From Numida meleagris (taxonomy: Eukaryota; Chordata; Aves; Galliformes; Numididae), in assembly GCF_002078875.1 (NCBI RefSeq), contig NC_034411.1:48915620-48979619 (forward strand): a stretch of DNA of 64,000 bases, given 5' to 3'. Under the pieces are notes generated by a model. That model made no database searches, was not told where the DNA came from, and was given only the letters and a program-made list of their open reading frames with translations. Below are positions 46,701-59,684 of this stretch, one piece after another (the first letter of the stretch is position 1; each line of letters starts with the position of its first letter). Position numbers and translations under genes: made by a program.

Positions 46701-49700
46701 CATATAGACACCACAAATTATTTTTAAAATATTTGCTAGATGTGCATTAAAAATAACTCATGAGCTGATATGAGGTGTTTCCAATAAACATAACAAATAA
46801 ATAAAAAATGCAAGATCTGACTTAGCATTTGACCTTACTTTTTATTTAAGACAACAAGAACAACAAAAACAAACCTTCTAACCTTTCCTGATGCAATAGT
46901 AAGTTTATATGCTGAATCAAGACCACACAGATAATTTGACATCAAATTAGCACTAAATATGGAATATAGTTTAGCAAACACGGTGAAGATGTAGTGGTAC
47001 TTTGGCTGCAGTAAGCTGAGTGACGTTCAAAGAGATGCATGCTTTGTAGGATAATACAGACTGCAACAGATCTGTGATATAATCATTCTCTAAGCAAGTA
47101 GAGTGTCTGCGCTGAGTAACTGTGGTGGAAGAACTTTTAATTAAGAAATATATATTGCTGGTGTATTAGTGGGCATATAACTATTAAGTGAATGCATGTA
47201 GGATATGTTTAATACTGAAGTGAGGAACTCTGCTTGAGAAGAAGAGTGAGATTGCTCTGACCTTTACTCTTTGCTCACGGGAACAAAGCTGAGCGCCTGT
47301 GATAAAGATAAAAGTGCCATTACAGTTTGCTGAATTGAGGGAGATACCAATACTTGAACACAGTGGCCAAATCAAAGGTTGTCAAAAATAGGTGCAACTC
47401 GGAACTGGGTCAGGCCTAATGGTTACCTGACAGAGGTGGTTTCCTTTCTGATACATGTAGCTGAAATTCTCTCTCCTCCAAATTCTTGAAGTGTATTACA
47501 AAGGGCCCTGACACACCTTGAACAACTCCTTTTAGAACAAATGTGATACAAACTCCACATACTTGATTGCAGGTTATAGTCACAAAAGGAGCAAAAGTAC
47601 TCCTGGTCAGCCAGGAAGGAGATAAGACCACAAGCCTTGTCTATACTTGTGAGGCAGGATTTGGGAAGATGTGCTACCTGAGGGACAGAGCTGGGAGACA
47701 AATCAGTTTTCTGTATGTCTGTACAGCAAAAAATGTTATCACTGGGTTAGTTTACTTTACTTTTTTGATCAAAGTTGGGTGCAAGACTAAGAAGTTAAAG
47801 AGAGCTATGGGCAGAGAGACACAAGTGCCTCCTTTGCTCCTTCCCCTTTACCGTCTCATCTCCTTTTACCATTATCCAACCTTAAAACCTTCAATCAGTT
47901 CTTTGATATTTGAAATTGTTAAAATGTTCCCAGCAGTGCAGACTTGCCAGTGCTAATTAAACTACAGCATTGGACAGTTTTTGGTTTTTTTTTTCCAATT
48001 TAAAATGGAGCATGTAAGGAATATCTGAAGAAGTAATTACCATTATCTTTCTGGGGATCCTGCCTCACTTCATACTTCAGTACTCTTTCTGTGGGGTAAA
48101 TTTTAGTTCATCTTTAATTCACACATCTCTCAAATATAAAAAAAAAAAAAAGAGTTGATGGAAAACCTGCATTAGTTTGGCATTTGCAACTTCCTTGTTG
48201 CAAACTTTGGTCATAATTCCTGAGAGCAGGGATAGGTAATTTCCTTGAAACTTAAACAAATAAGTTACTGCCCCCACCCACTGAAGTGTTTATTTAGGTT
48301 TGTGTGATGTATTTTTACAAATGCAGGTTAAGTCTGTAGCTGGTGTGACGTTCATGACTGCTATGGTTAGTTTCCTGTATTTTTTCAGGAGTTTTCTTTT
48401 GAATTTACTGTTCAGCATGCATGGAATGACATGACTACTGTTTGAGAAACATTTATAGAGCGATAACTTGTAGTTACAATTCAGCATAGTTCAGCATACA
48501 TACTGCCCTCCACTATAGCTACAATTTATCTTTTAATGCTAGGGCAATTTCAGGTGATGTTTTGACCCTATGAATATTTTACACAGGTACATGTTGTACT
48601 ACCAAGAATATAAGCCATAGCAAACATGATGAGTGACAGCAGCCAGTATGAGGTGTTTTAAAAGATGTGGTAATTGCATTTGTTGATGCGCTGTGGCCAT
48701 TGAGTGCCTGATTTATGTTCCTAGGACCTAAACTCGTATATGTGTTACAGCTTTAATTCTACCTCATGGAAAAGTCAGTTTTGATGGAGGATTCCCAAAT
48801 TTAAAAAACTGAAAGATATCACCTGGAATGTTTACAGCATTCTAGAGCTGGAGCATAAAACTAGCCATGGAAAGAGCACTCAACACCCTGAGGATGCTGC
48901 AGAGCAGCAGACATGGAAGAAGAACTTTCCTGGAAGAGGCTTTTCATTTTTGTTTAAACCTGACTTCTTTTGGAGGCCTGCCGTGAAGGCAGACGTCCAG
49001 CTGTGTGGTATCAGAACTACAGCTTTAAGATTAGGATGAGAGGATAACTCTTAGCTATCTTGTGCTAATCTTGTGCTGAACATCTCCCAGAAAGTAATCA
49101 GTTACACTGCTTCACAAGTGCAGAGGTAATCCTGGGGATGGGGGGATTGCTCTGCAGACAATATTTCTGAAATGTTTGAAAACAGCAGTAGCTAATTACC
49201 TTCTGGAAGATAGATAAATATTTGTTGGTCAAAGTCTGAATTATGGTGTATGTAGAGTTGTACCTTTGGTAAAAATGAATCTACCTGTACCGTAGGACAA
49301 GTTTCCGGGTAAGAGTTTTCTTTTCTTTTACCTATTTCATCTTTCTCACCTTCATTTGCATACCCCAAAAGTTTTTACTACTGTTTGTATTAGACTCTAA
49401 AAGCAGAGTATGTTTTATTAGAAATTACCAGAATTGTTTTTTTTAATGCTGTTTTATACAAATATGTACAATAATTTTTTTGTCATTTTTGTCACAGACC
49501 AACAATGTAAATGTTGCAAATTATGGAAAGCACTTAGTGACTGCTGAGTAATGTAAAATCAGAATTATCTCATTGTTTTATGCCAAAAGTTCTGAGGAGG
49601 ATTTTTCTGAAAATGATCACTGGATGCGGCACGGCTGATATATCAGTCGCTTTGGCTACTGCAACTTGTTCATATAACTTAAAACTTCTCAGTGATGTAA

Positions 49701-52700
49701 AAAATTACTTCTCTACCTGAATGCCAAATATTAACTGCAGAGGGATTGTTTTGGTCATTGTAGTAATGGCATAGCTGTATAAGAATCAAACCCATAAAAC
49801 TCAATTCATCCTGTCCTAGAGACATCTATACCTTATGGCTTGTGTAGCTCCAGAGTGCGGTATCTTTACTGTCTCAGGCATTTCCAAATACTTTGTTGTG
49901 GAGACAGAGGTAACAGCCTTTTTTCTTGGTAGCTTCTGGGCCTCTTCCATGCAAGGTAAGGGTGCTCCTGCAGTTACAACTTGAGAAAAAACCTGCTGCA
50001 AGTGGACACTGAGCTGTGTGGCCACCAGCCCATGGATGCTGCTGTGAGAAGAGGGGCTGGGTGCATGTACTCAGGGAGAGAGGTAAACCCAAAGTGGGGT
50101 TTAATGTGGATTTAGAGTATCTGTGGAGCAGTGTACTGAGGCTGAACTGGTTTGAAAATTAAGAACCTGAATACATTTTCCTCACTGTTTATGATATCCT
50201 CATTCTAGCATTGACATCTTTTGCAAGGACTTTGACTGACAGATGAAACAGGTACATATTTTGTTATGGCCTATGTAAAAGAGCAAGAAAATAAGGATTA
50301 TTTTGAAAAATAATTTACATCTTTAAAAAAGATACAATTTCTGTGCCTTTAATGTAGAGAGGAAAAAAAAAAAGGCAGCAGATGGGAAATGCATTGTGAT
50401 CGTTCCCTTCATGGATTAATCTCCTGAATGGTGAGTAAATATTTGGGGAGGTATGCTACCCGTGTGTGATTTGTTTTTCACTATACTTATAAATATACTT
50501 AGATCATGTTTGCTAGCAAGGTCAAGATACTTTGTGTATTTCCGTAACCATGTCTAGAGTTTGAGAATGGTCGAGATAGTACATGTCCAGTTAATATAAT
50601 CTTGAATAGCTTTTAAAATTCATTTATTTTTAAGTTGTGGTGCCTTCCACTACACTAAATTCTTGCTGAACTTTGATGTCACTTGCTGGAGGATGGGAAG
50701 GAGAGTATTCGAAAGAGGAGTCTTAGAAAATCCCTTTTTCTCCACACTGACATGAAAGGTAACTTGCCTTGCTAATCTTGTTTGGGTTCAAAACGTGGAG
50801 ATAGGGGAAAAAGTATAGATTATTTCACATCATTCACAAAAATGTTAATCGCACAGTATCAAATATTTAGGAGCATTTCGAATTTGATACAACCTGCATA
50901 ACAAATACCAGACTTAAAAATACCTGTGGTCCTTGCTGAGCAACCTTTATTTTATTACATGATTTATTTCTAATATACTCTACTATTTCAATAATGCTTA
51001 TTTCTGTTGGATATTAAATATAAATGATTTTGCTTTGTATTCATAGTTTATGTACTAAATTACATATTTGTTAAGATTTTTTTCATCCTTCTTAGACATC
51101 ATCCAGTTTTCACAGATCGATAGTATTCCTTCATGCAACTGCTTACTTTTTGCTAGATTAATTTCACCCCCTCCTTTATTTCTATTTTAAATCAACACCA
51201 GATATTTGGTTCACTCTTGTAATCTAGAGAGCTGAGATTGTCAGCTACTTTTGTGCAGCTGGAGAAAATCTATTTGTTCATTTCTTAACCTTTTGACACA
51301 ACTGTTTTCACAACTCTGGCTGTTTTTGCTGGGGAGTTGAAGTGCAGAGTAACCACTGCAGAAGGAAACATCTTTTGTTATGATCAGTGTGTAAACTGAA
51401 CCTAATGTAACTGGGAGTTATCATGCTTGTGGAATAGATCTTTACATACACATGAAAACCCATTAAGAAAGTCCTTCCTTCATGTGTCTGTCTGCTGAAT
51501 TTTTACTTTTTTGAATAAAAAGTGATTTTTTAAAAAGTTTTATTTATGTATGCTAGATGTGTGACTATAAAAATTAACTTGAAATTAGTTTAACTACTGA
51601 TTCTTTACTATAAGGCTCAACTTTACTATAACTTTACAATAAAGACTCAACCAAGTTTTAGCCATGAACAGAAGGAAGAACAGTCTTAACAAGTGAGGCA
51701 GGTCTGAGGAGTCAAGACAACAGATTTTTGTGTAATGACATTAAGATACCCATACTATCTTAATAAATAAATTCAGAAATTAAATGTATTCATAGAGGAA
51801 TCGGTTTAAAGGTCCTACGTGCTGTTTTCTGATGCTGTACTGTCTTTAACCCTGAGCTCAAGAGTCTTAAGTCACTGGTGCATGTAGCTGGTGAAGAAAG
51901 GAGAGATTTATCTATCATACATGTCAGGGTATTATATCCACCAAGTCTTTAGGCTTCAGCAACTTAGCATCAATCCTACTTTTATTGCACTTGAGAAGCA
52001 TAATGTTATAGCAAAATGACTAGATCTTTTCAATATCTTTCCAGTAAAATGCAGGTTTGTAACAGCATGGTGTGAAAACAGGATGACTTTTTATCCTTCT
52101 CCCTTCTATTGCAAAACAAACATGTATCATTTGGCCGCAGAATGCATTATCAATATTTCTTGCCCACCAGGTAAAAACATTTGTGAAGTTGAAAATTTTT
52201 TTTCTCTCCTATCATAAAAAATGAGTGTGTTGCAATGCCATAAAACACAACACTGATTAGACATCATATAAGCTAACTAAGTTTAGGAGCAGATAAGGTC
52301 TATCTGCTGGAGCAGAAGCATCCAAATTGACGTAATCCCATTCCTGACTGCGGATTTGCTGGTGACTAGCTGGCTGTGCTGAAGGAGAACCAGTCTAGTG
52401 CTAGCTCCAGAGCGCTGGTAGATGCTGCAGCATTACTTCCGGGCTGCTGTGATGGACTTCTTGAGGAAGAAGGTTGAGCACTGCCTTCTGTCTGAATTCA
52501 TTTGTTATGTAAAGTAGAAAGTCCTGTGGCAACAGTGGAAGGATGGAGAATAACCTCATACAGTGGAGCTTTCTTTTGTGATATCGAAGTGGATCACAGC
52601 CTCTTTAGGCTTCTGCCTAATGAGGCTTATGGATAGTGGTGTTCTTGAAACAGATATGAAGAGCTATGGCAGATGGAAGTTAAGGTATGCAATACATTCT

Positions 52701-55502
52701 TCATGGAGTAACTATTTAATTTTTTGTTAGTAGTCTGCTGAAGTCAGTGTGTTGCACTTGTTTTCACCAGCAAAATACCTAGCTGTTCTTTAAAGTTACC
52801 ATATTCCTTCATCTTCCCCTTACCTGAAGTCCTGAGTGCTTTGCATTTACAAGGGACATCAAATTTGGAAACCCTAAGCAAAGGACTATTCTGAAAATAT
52901 GGCCTTGAATACCTTGATGAGATGTAGAAGCCTACACAAAAGCACTGTCAAAGTTACCAGGCTAACTGCAATGCTAATATTTGGTTACATGTAACCTCTG
53001 CCTTCACTGTGATGCTTTATTCCTATTTTAAAAAATTATATTAAATGTTTCCATGCAATCAGTATCAGTTTTCCATTCATGACTGCATGTAGACAAGTTG
53101 CAATATCAGATAGTCTGGAAAAGCACAAATGATAACTTTTTTGTTCAGTGTGAGTTATTTATCATTTTTTATTATTATTCATCTAACTAAAGTCATGAGA
53201 GCCTTTGCTGAAGTAAGGCTTTACACTCTTGCATCAGCTCATATGTTCTGATGATGGAAAGGAGTAAATCATTCACATTAAGGCTTCAAGAAATAAATGT
53301 GTAGAGGAAATGTGCCAAATCCATTTGATTTTTGTGTTGGGTTAGAATAGAATTCATTTTTCAGGAATTGTTTATTTAATTTTAAACCTTTAGATATAAA
53401 CAGTAACAGGATATCAAGTGAACTTTTAGATGGCCTAGCACCGCATGATTGATGCATTAAATCCCAGTGACAAAGAACCATTTAGTGAGTAAATAATTAC
53501 TCTCCTGAGCTACTGATATCTAGTTAGTAAAGGGAGGCTTGACCTTTTTTAATATTAGTGGGACGGCTTTCCCAGTTTCTGATTAAATACAAGAAATGTT
53601 TTCTTAAAACTCATATGGGAAAAGTCCATGGCTGAGCACTTTGGAAATCTGAAAACCCCAGTGTGCAGCATGCCTATCTTTTCCATTCCACTTTGGCATC
53701 TCTGAAGATTTATATTTTCTAAAAATGAATCTACTTCAGATGAGGATGTGGAGTTGCCTAGTGAACTACCTTTATTTAAACTAACACTGTAAACTATCAC
53801 TTCCCACACCCGGTCTGTAATGTGGGATCAATGGAGGGGGCAAATGGGAGTATTAAGGATTCCCAACCACCTCACTATATATAGAGTAATATTAATCTCA
53901 AAGCAGAACTGTCAGTATCAGTGATACATTCCTAAACCAACTACATTAATTTGGGAAGAGGAAAGTAAACATAAAAAAGAAAAGAATGTCAATACTGGGG
54001 GAAGATGGTGGGCCCCAGTCTAACACACTCAGCACATACTCCATAATTGTTTTTCTGTTTGCTAATATTGATTATCAAGTCCTTTATTTCAAATATGCTT
54101 CTTGCCACCTCTAGATGTGAGAGACAAAGTGCTGACATGGTGAGACTTGAAATTTGAAATATCCTTTTCAGGGTATAGAGAAGCTTATAACAAATAAAAT
54201 CCTGGTAACAACTCTGGCAAATCCCAATTACATTTGCTTTGCTTCCATCCCTAGATATGTCATGCTAGCATGTGACTCCAAAGAAAATCAGTGAAGAAGA
54301 AAATCACAACTCTAAATCCTGTAAAATAACAGTGATGACAGGTTAAGAGAACAAAGTGGATAGGACTTCCAGGTGCTTTCATCCTCACATATTCTTGCCT
54401 GTGCAGTATTCTCCCAAGATATTTATTAGCAGATGCAAGAATATTAGCCACAAATTATCCCAAGCATAAGGAGTTTCTCCTGAGTGTTCTCCTAATACAG
54501 AAAAACCCTTCTTCCCTACACAAGGATAAATTATAAAGAAAACAAATATAGCAAAATAAGCACACGTTTCACGCTGTCGTTAAACTAAGTTAGAATTTGT
54601 ATACCTTCCGGTAAACAGAATGCCCTACTTTTAGTAACAAAGTTTGTATCGATGATCTTTCCTCAAGTCCTAAAAATGGGTTTATGTTGTTACACCTTGA
54701 AAGCCAAAAGGGAATACTGAAGTTGAAGTCCCTTCTTGGTATTTCCAGTGGAACTGTGCTGTGCTTGTTGAGAGATGCTTTTATCACAGTTGTGACCCCA
54801 CTGTCTCTCAAATTCTGCAGCTGAGATTCCTTGCCAGTGGAGACCCACAGACAACTTCCTTTCCATTTGTCAGTGTACATATGAATGTCATGGTTTAGCC
54901 ATGGACCTCTTCTAGTCTTTCATGTTGCATTTTTTTGAACTGCAGTCAGTTGTAATGGTTGCCCTACAAAAGGCAGCAATATGGCCATAGTGAATTTGAC
55001 TCTTCTCATTACATGATACTCAGGCCTTCAGCACCAGAAACCTTTGACACTGTTTTCAAAGAATTCTGCTCTGATTTCATTGGAGGGGAATGTTTCTCCC
55101 AGATTGTTTTTCTAACCTTCAAAATATTTTGCAATAAATTTATAATTGGCAGGGTGTGTGCATAGTTTAAAAGTTTAAAATGTTTCAAGTCTTTTGGTTT
55201 AAAATATAAAGAACATATATTAATTGAAAAACCCATTGGAGTGGATATTTTAATATCTTTTGGTGCTCTGTAAATTGATGCTGATCAGTTGCTAAAGGGG
55301 CCTGGTTTATTTTCCTCACGCTGCTTGTCCTGGGGAAGAATATCACCATTCCTATGGCTTACTGGAATGTGAGATAAATGCTTTTGACTGCAGAAGTAAG
55401 TATAGCTGTTATCATCTGTGGCTGTCTATAGAACTTGTAAAATAAGAACAATGGCTTGGAGGAGAAAGCTATCCTTTTTCAATGAGTTTAGATCATGCTG
55501 CT
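43732..55502. other. Long non-coding stretch, probable intron or intergenic DNA
   Basis: No supported gene in 11.8 kb. It holds T20 at 44298-44317, a T-rich run at 46149-46160 and an A-rich run at 48139-48152. Exon-like but unconvincing segments lie at 44928-44955 (28 nt), 47573-47712, and 50358-50430 (stops in all frames). A weak AG|GTAAAA juxtaposition sits at 52170. Open frames of up to 130 codons (45117-45509 minus, 47567-47956 plus) show no recognisable domain. Confidence 0.5.
44298..44317 (+). repeat. T20 homopolymer
   Basis: Twenty T between GAAACC and AAACAGAG. Confidence 0.9.
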
Positions 55503-55662
55503 GAGGGCCCCATCCAACCTGGCCTTGAATGCTTCCAGGCATGGGACATCCACAGCATCCTCTGAGTGAAGAATATCCTCCTAACATCTATCTAATATCT
55601 CCTGTCTTTTAGTTTAAATCTGTTCCTACTTGTTCTATTACTATCTCCCTGTATGAAAGGTA
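55503..55662 (-). mobile_element. CR1 LINE internal fragment with deletion
   Basis: Seen: GAGGGCCCCATCCAACCTGG and CCTTGAATGCTTCCAGGCAT, then CATCCACAGCATCCTCTGAG. These are followed by GAATATCCTCCTAACATCTA and TTTTAGTTTAAATCTGTTCC. This is a CR1 3' region on the minus strand that lacks the terminal tail and has lost the block normally between the ATCCACAGC and GAAGAAT segments. Confidence 0.8.
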
Positions 55663-58600
55663 TCTTAGTGAGGAGTTAAGGTTGATCCTCTGTTTATGTT
55701 CTGTTGCTGATCAAAATTATGCAAACTTTTATAATTCTTTTGCCAAAATCTTTGTTAATGAAACATATTAATTGCTGCATAATTTCTGAATACCTGTGCA
55801 AGTGAGATGTTTCTTGCTAAAATCCTGCCTATGTAAGGAATGTGTCATGGAAAGGGAGAAGAGTAGGACAATGCCCAGCTATGCTTCTTTTAACCTGTGC
55901 CTCTTTGTAATGAAATAATGGTAGTCAGGGTTTCCAAAGAGATGGGGATTTGAAAAGTGAGCATGCCAGCTAATAGCTGCGGTAACAGGCTGAACGCAGC
56001 AGAATAATAGCCGTGCAGTGGCCTCCCAGCCTTTCAGCATGCCCCAGTTCTCAATAGTGAATGTGCAGCTTTGTTCGGCAGCCAGTCACCTCCTCAGCCC
56101 AACTGGAAGAGCTTGGAGCTCAACATCTCCTCCGCCCTGGCTGCCCCACCAGTCCTGTGCTGCTGAGCCTTACAGGAGGTAGTTCATAAAGGATTTGGAG
56201 CCTAAACTTTTTTATTGTGCTCACAGGAGGAAAGCAAATGTTTTATTGTGTTTTTTTTTTTTTTAAATAAACAGGGATTGGAGTGAGAATGGCTCCTAAA
56301 CAGTAGGTTGGGCCCTGAATTATCTGGTAGGTTCCCACATGTAAGGGATGTGGAGCTGAGAAGCCTGTGATGCTCTCTATAAAAATAAGAGCAACAAAAG
56401 GAATTGTTTTCTAGCATGGCTTGTCAGAAAAGCCTACAGTCCCAACACAGAGGTAACACATGCTCTGCCTCCCTTCTTCAGTGATTTCGGGCCATGGTAT
56501 TAGTCTTGCTAGCCATGTTTCTCAAAGTCTATACTACACACTTTGGGTTTTGAGATTTTGATATGGAGCCCAGCTCTAATATTTAAATAAAGAGGGATTT
56601 GCTACTTGTTTCTCATGCAAAACTAGCAACAAGAACAATTGGATGTTTGGCCCACATGGATGGATTTGGGTGCTGGTTAGAGTTACCTGCAATCTGAAAG
56701 CTAGCCATTGTAAAAGTGTTTGAGGCTGCAAGAGAGAGGTGATGTGGTGCTGACTGTTATTGTGAAGCTGAGGAATCAGAAGAAGGATAGTGCCAGTTAT
56801 GGGATGTCTTTTCATGAATGCTTTTAATTTCTCTTACCTTGCTGTAAGATATGTAGCTGTATACTTTGGATTTTATGCCCCCTCTCTTATTTGGATTTGT
56901 CAGGGTTCTTCATGATGGGATGACAAAAAATTGCATAATAAATCAAATATTTAGTGAAATCTGAAGACCCTTTTCAGTGGCTTTCCTTGTAGGGTGTTAA
57001 GCGTGTGTAAAGATCAACTGAAACACCTCTGAATGTGGATGTTAGAGAATTCAATTTAGTAGTCCATGGACTTATTTATCTGTAGCCGTTAGTAAAGAAT
57101 TCTTGTGGTCTCTCAATGTATGTTAATTTTAATGATAGTCTGACTGTCTTTCTGATTAAATTAAATATATTATTGTTCTAGTAAGATAAAAGTGCAGAGA
57201 AAATCTTATAACTCTATGAATAGGTCACTGTGAATTTCACACCAAATATTCCCACCAGGCAAATCCAAGCCTCTAATCGGTTTGCTTCTTGTCTTGTAGC
57301 TTCTGAAGTGTGTGACTCTTGGCACTGCTTATCTTGGCTACTGATGCGCTGGAGAGTGTTGCAGGATTAACACCATCTGTATGTGGGTGCAGCGGCTATG
57401 CTGCTCTGCGCACTGACAGTGCAGTGATCCACTATCATCTCAATTCTTTCTTTGCTTCTTGGGTACAGAAGTCCCAGTGAAAGTACTGCTTGTCTAAGAC
57501 AGGAACTTTGGTGTTCTCAATGGCTTCTTTTCATGAAAAAGGTAAAAAGCAGCACACACTGCAATATTACCTTAAAGAAGCATTGAAAGCGTTGGTGAGC
57601 CACTTCATCAAAAACATGGCTCTGTTGGCAAGTCTTTCATGGAGATACCTTAAAGTTTAATGATAATATGTTAGGAGAGGAACAAAACAAGGTAAACAAG
57701 CAGTTGAGATGTAAAAGGATCATAACTAGAAGATAAAAATAGAATATTGCATGTGACTGCACTGTTACAGGTCTCTTGTATATGGCAGCAATGAAAGATC
57801 ATGAATTACTGCTATGATGAGTTAGTTGTTGCCATTTGGCAGTCTTAGTCCTCTGGATCTTATTTATGAGAAATACCTTTCTCAGCTATAGAAGCAATGG
57901 AGTCAGAGGAACTGTCACACACCACTACTTTGATCTTGAACATCTGCTTGCATTCTTCATATTTATTTTCATTCAAAGTGCTGTGAGATTTCAAAATAGA
58001 CATTACTATATGCTGCAAAAATCTATTGCAGTCATTTTTTAAGTCCTGGGTACTTATTCTGTCATTTAATACATTCCTATTGAATTGGGGTATTTAAAGA
58101 ACTATTAGCTTACTGTTACAGTAACTACTGTGTCTTTGGCAGAGCGGGTAAAAGAAAATGATTGCTTGAAAAGACAGAGCCAGTCTGGTGGTGGACCCTG
58201 GCCATTGCTGTGTCTTAATTCCATCATGGGTAGAATTCAAGGATTTTTCTTCCCAAGAAATAAATGCGGATACTACTTTCTGTAGCTTAATTTTGTTGAA
58301 GAGAGAAAACCCAAAGGAAAGGTTTTCTTTTCCTATAAATGCAAACATCTGTTGGTATGAGTTTGGTGTTATTATTTCAATTCTGTTTCAAAATTCCAGT
58401 TGCTAAACTTCCTGAGGTGCAGAGGAGGTTCCAGTAAGTGTCTCCGATTCAAAAACAAATGGAATAAATTTAAAGGAAAAGTTCAAGTATTTAAAGTTTC
58501 TGAAATACACTTTTACTTAGAATTAAGGAAACCATCTTTTCCAAAGAATTGGCTTTTACAATTTCTTTTTCTGCTAGATTTTCTACAAGTTAAACAGGGA

Positions 58601-59668
58601 GAGATGAGCTGTATGAAGATTGTTTGTAGGCAAACAATTAAATGGTTGGCTGTGACTAGTAAGAATGATTCCTAGATGCTATGATCCCTTTTACTGCAAC
58701 TGGTCATCCCTCTGTATGGTAGGCAAAATGAACTTTACATTGTTAGCTTTTACATTTAGCATTTTTCTTTTTAAAAACATCACAATGTTTGTGATAAAGC
58801 AACCACCACACTGTACTGTATAGGGATTGAATAGCCAAGAACCCCAGTGTGATTGTACTGCAGAAAGCTTTGAAAGGTGAACTTCAGCAGCAGCTTCTGC
58901 TCAGTTGGCTGAGGCTGGAAGCTTCCATTAGCAGCAGCATGTTGGCACAACAGGGCTTTTGCTGAGCACGGTAGGCTAATCCAAGAGGAAGCAGAAACCA
59001 GACCTGATGTATAAGCACCGTTATGATGATGTAGTATAGGTTGGAAAGATCAGTGTGCCAGCAGCGAGGCATGATCCTGTATGGTGTTGAGCAGAAAGAA
59101 GAGTCTATATGGGCTTTCATGTCATGCTGTGGAATTTTGAATATAAAAAAGCTTGAAAATTCAAACACCAGCACACTGGACAGTTATTGTTTAGTCTTCC
59201 ATAAATACCAGTATGGGCAGAGAAGAAAGTTTTGATTGTGTTATCGTTCATGGCAGCGATAAGAACTGTGTTTATTCCTACATAGCTACTCAGGTATACG
59301 TATCTTTATAGAGTTTTTGTTTAAAATCTGATTTACTGATTTACTTACATAACTAGGCCATCATTTTTTTTTTTAAAGAGGAGAGAAGCAAAGCTCCAAA
59401 GTTCCCAAAGAGATGGAAAATAGTCCTTTTAGATGGCCTATAAATGGATCGTTGGATCCATATGCTCTATTTACGTTGCACTATCTCAGCAGCATGTGAT
59501 GGACTGGTCCTTTTGTTAGGTGTCTCTGCAGCACTGTATACAGATTAAATAGCTACTGCATTGCAGAGAGTTATTAATACATTACATTGCTCTTTGAGTG
59601 AAGATGTCAGTGTGTCCTTAAGCCTGAATGTACCCTGTGGTTGTGTTATGGTGGGGTTTTTTGCGGGG

Positions 59669-59684
59669 TTTTTTTTTTTTTTTT
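59669..59684 (+). repeat. T16 homopolymer
   Basis: Sixteen T between GCGGGG and GGTATT. Confidence 0.85.

Noticed and set aside
47567..47956. 129-codon plus-strand open frame near an AG acceptor
   Set aside because: Poor polypyrimidine tract, weak donor at 47713, overlapping open frames on the other strand, no domain.
50358..50430. 73-nt segment between acceptor and GTGAGTA donor
   Set aside because: Stops in every frame and an A-rich start; likely a pseudoexon.
52154..52176. CCACCAG|GTAAAA as a recursive splice site
   Set aside because: Donor lacks G at position +5 and the tract is short.
57300..57378. 79-nt segment between a good acceptor and GTATGT
   Set aside because: All three frames contain a stop, so it is not an internal coding exon.
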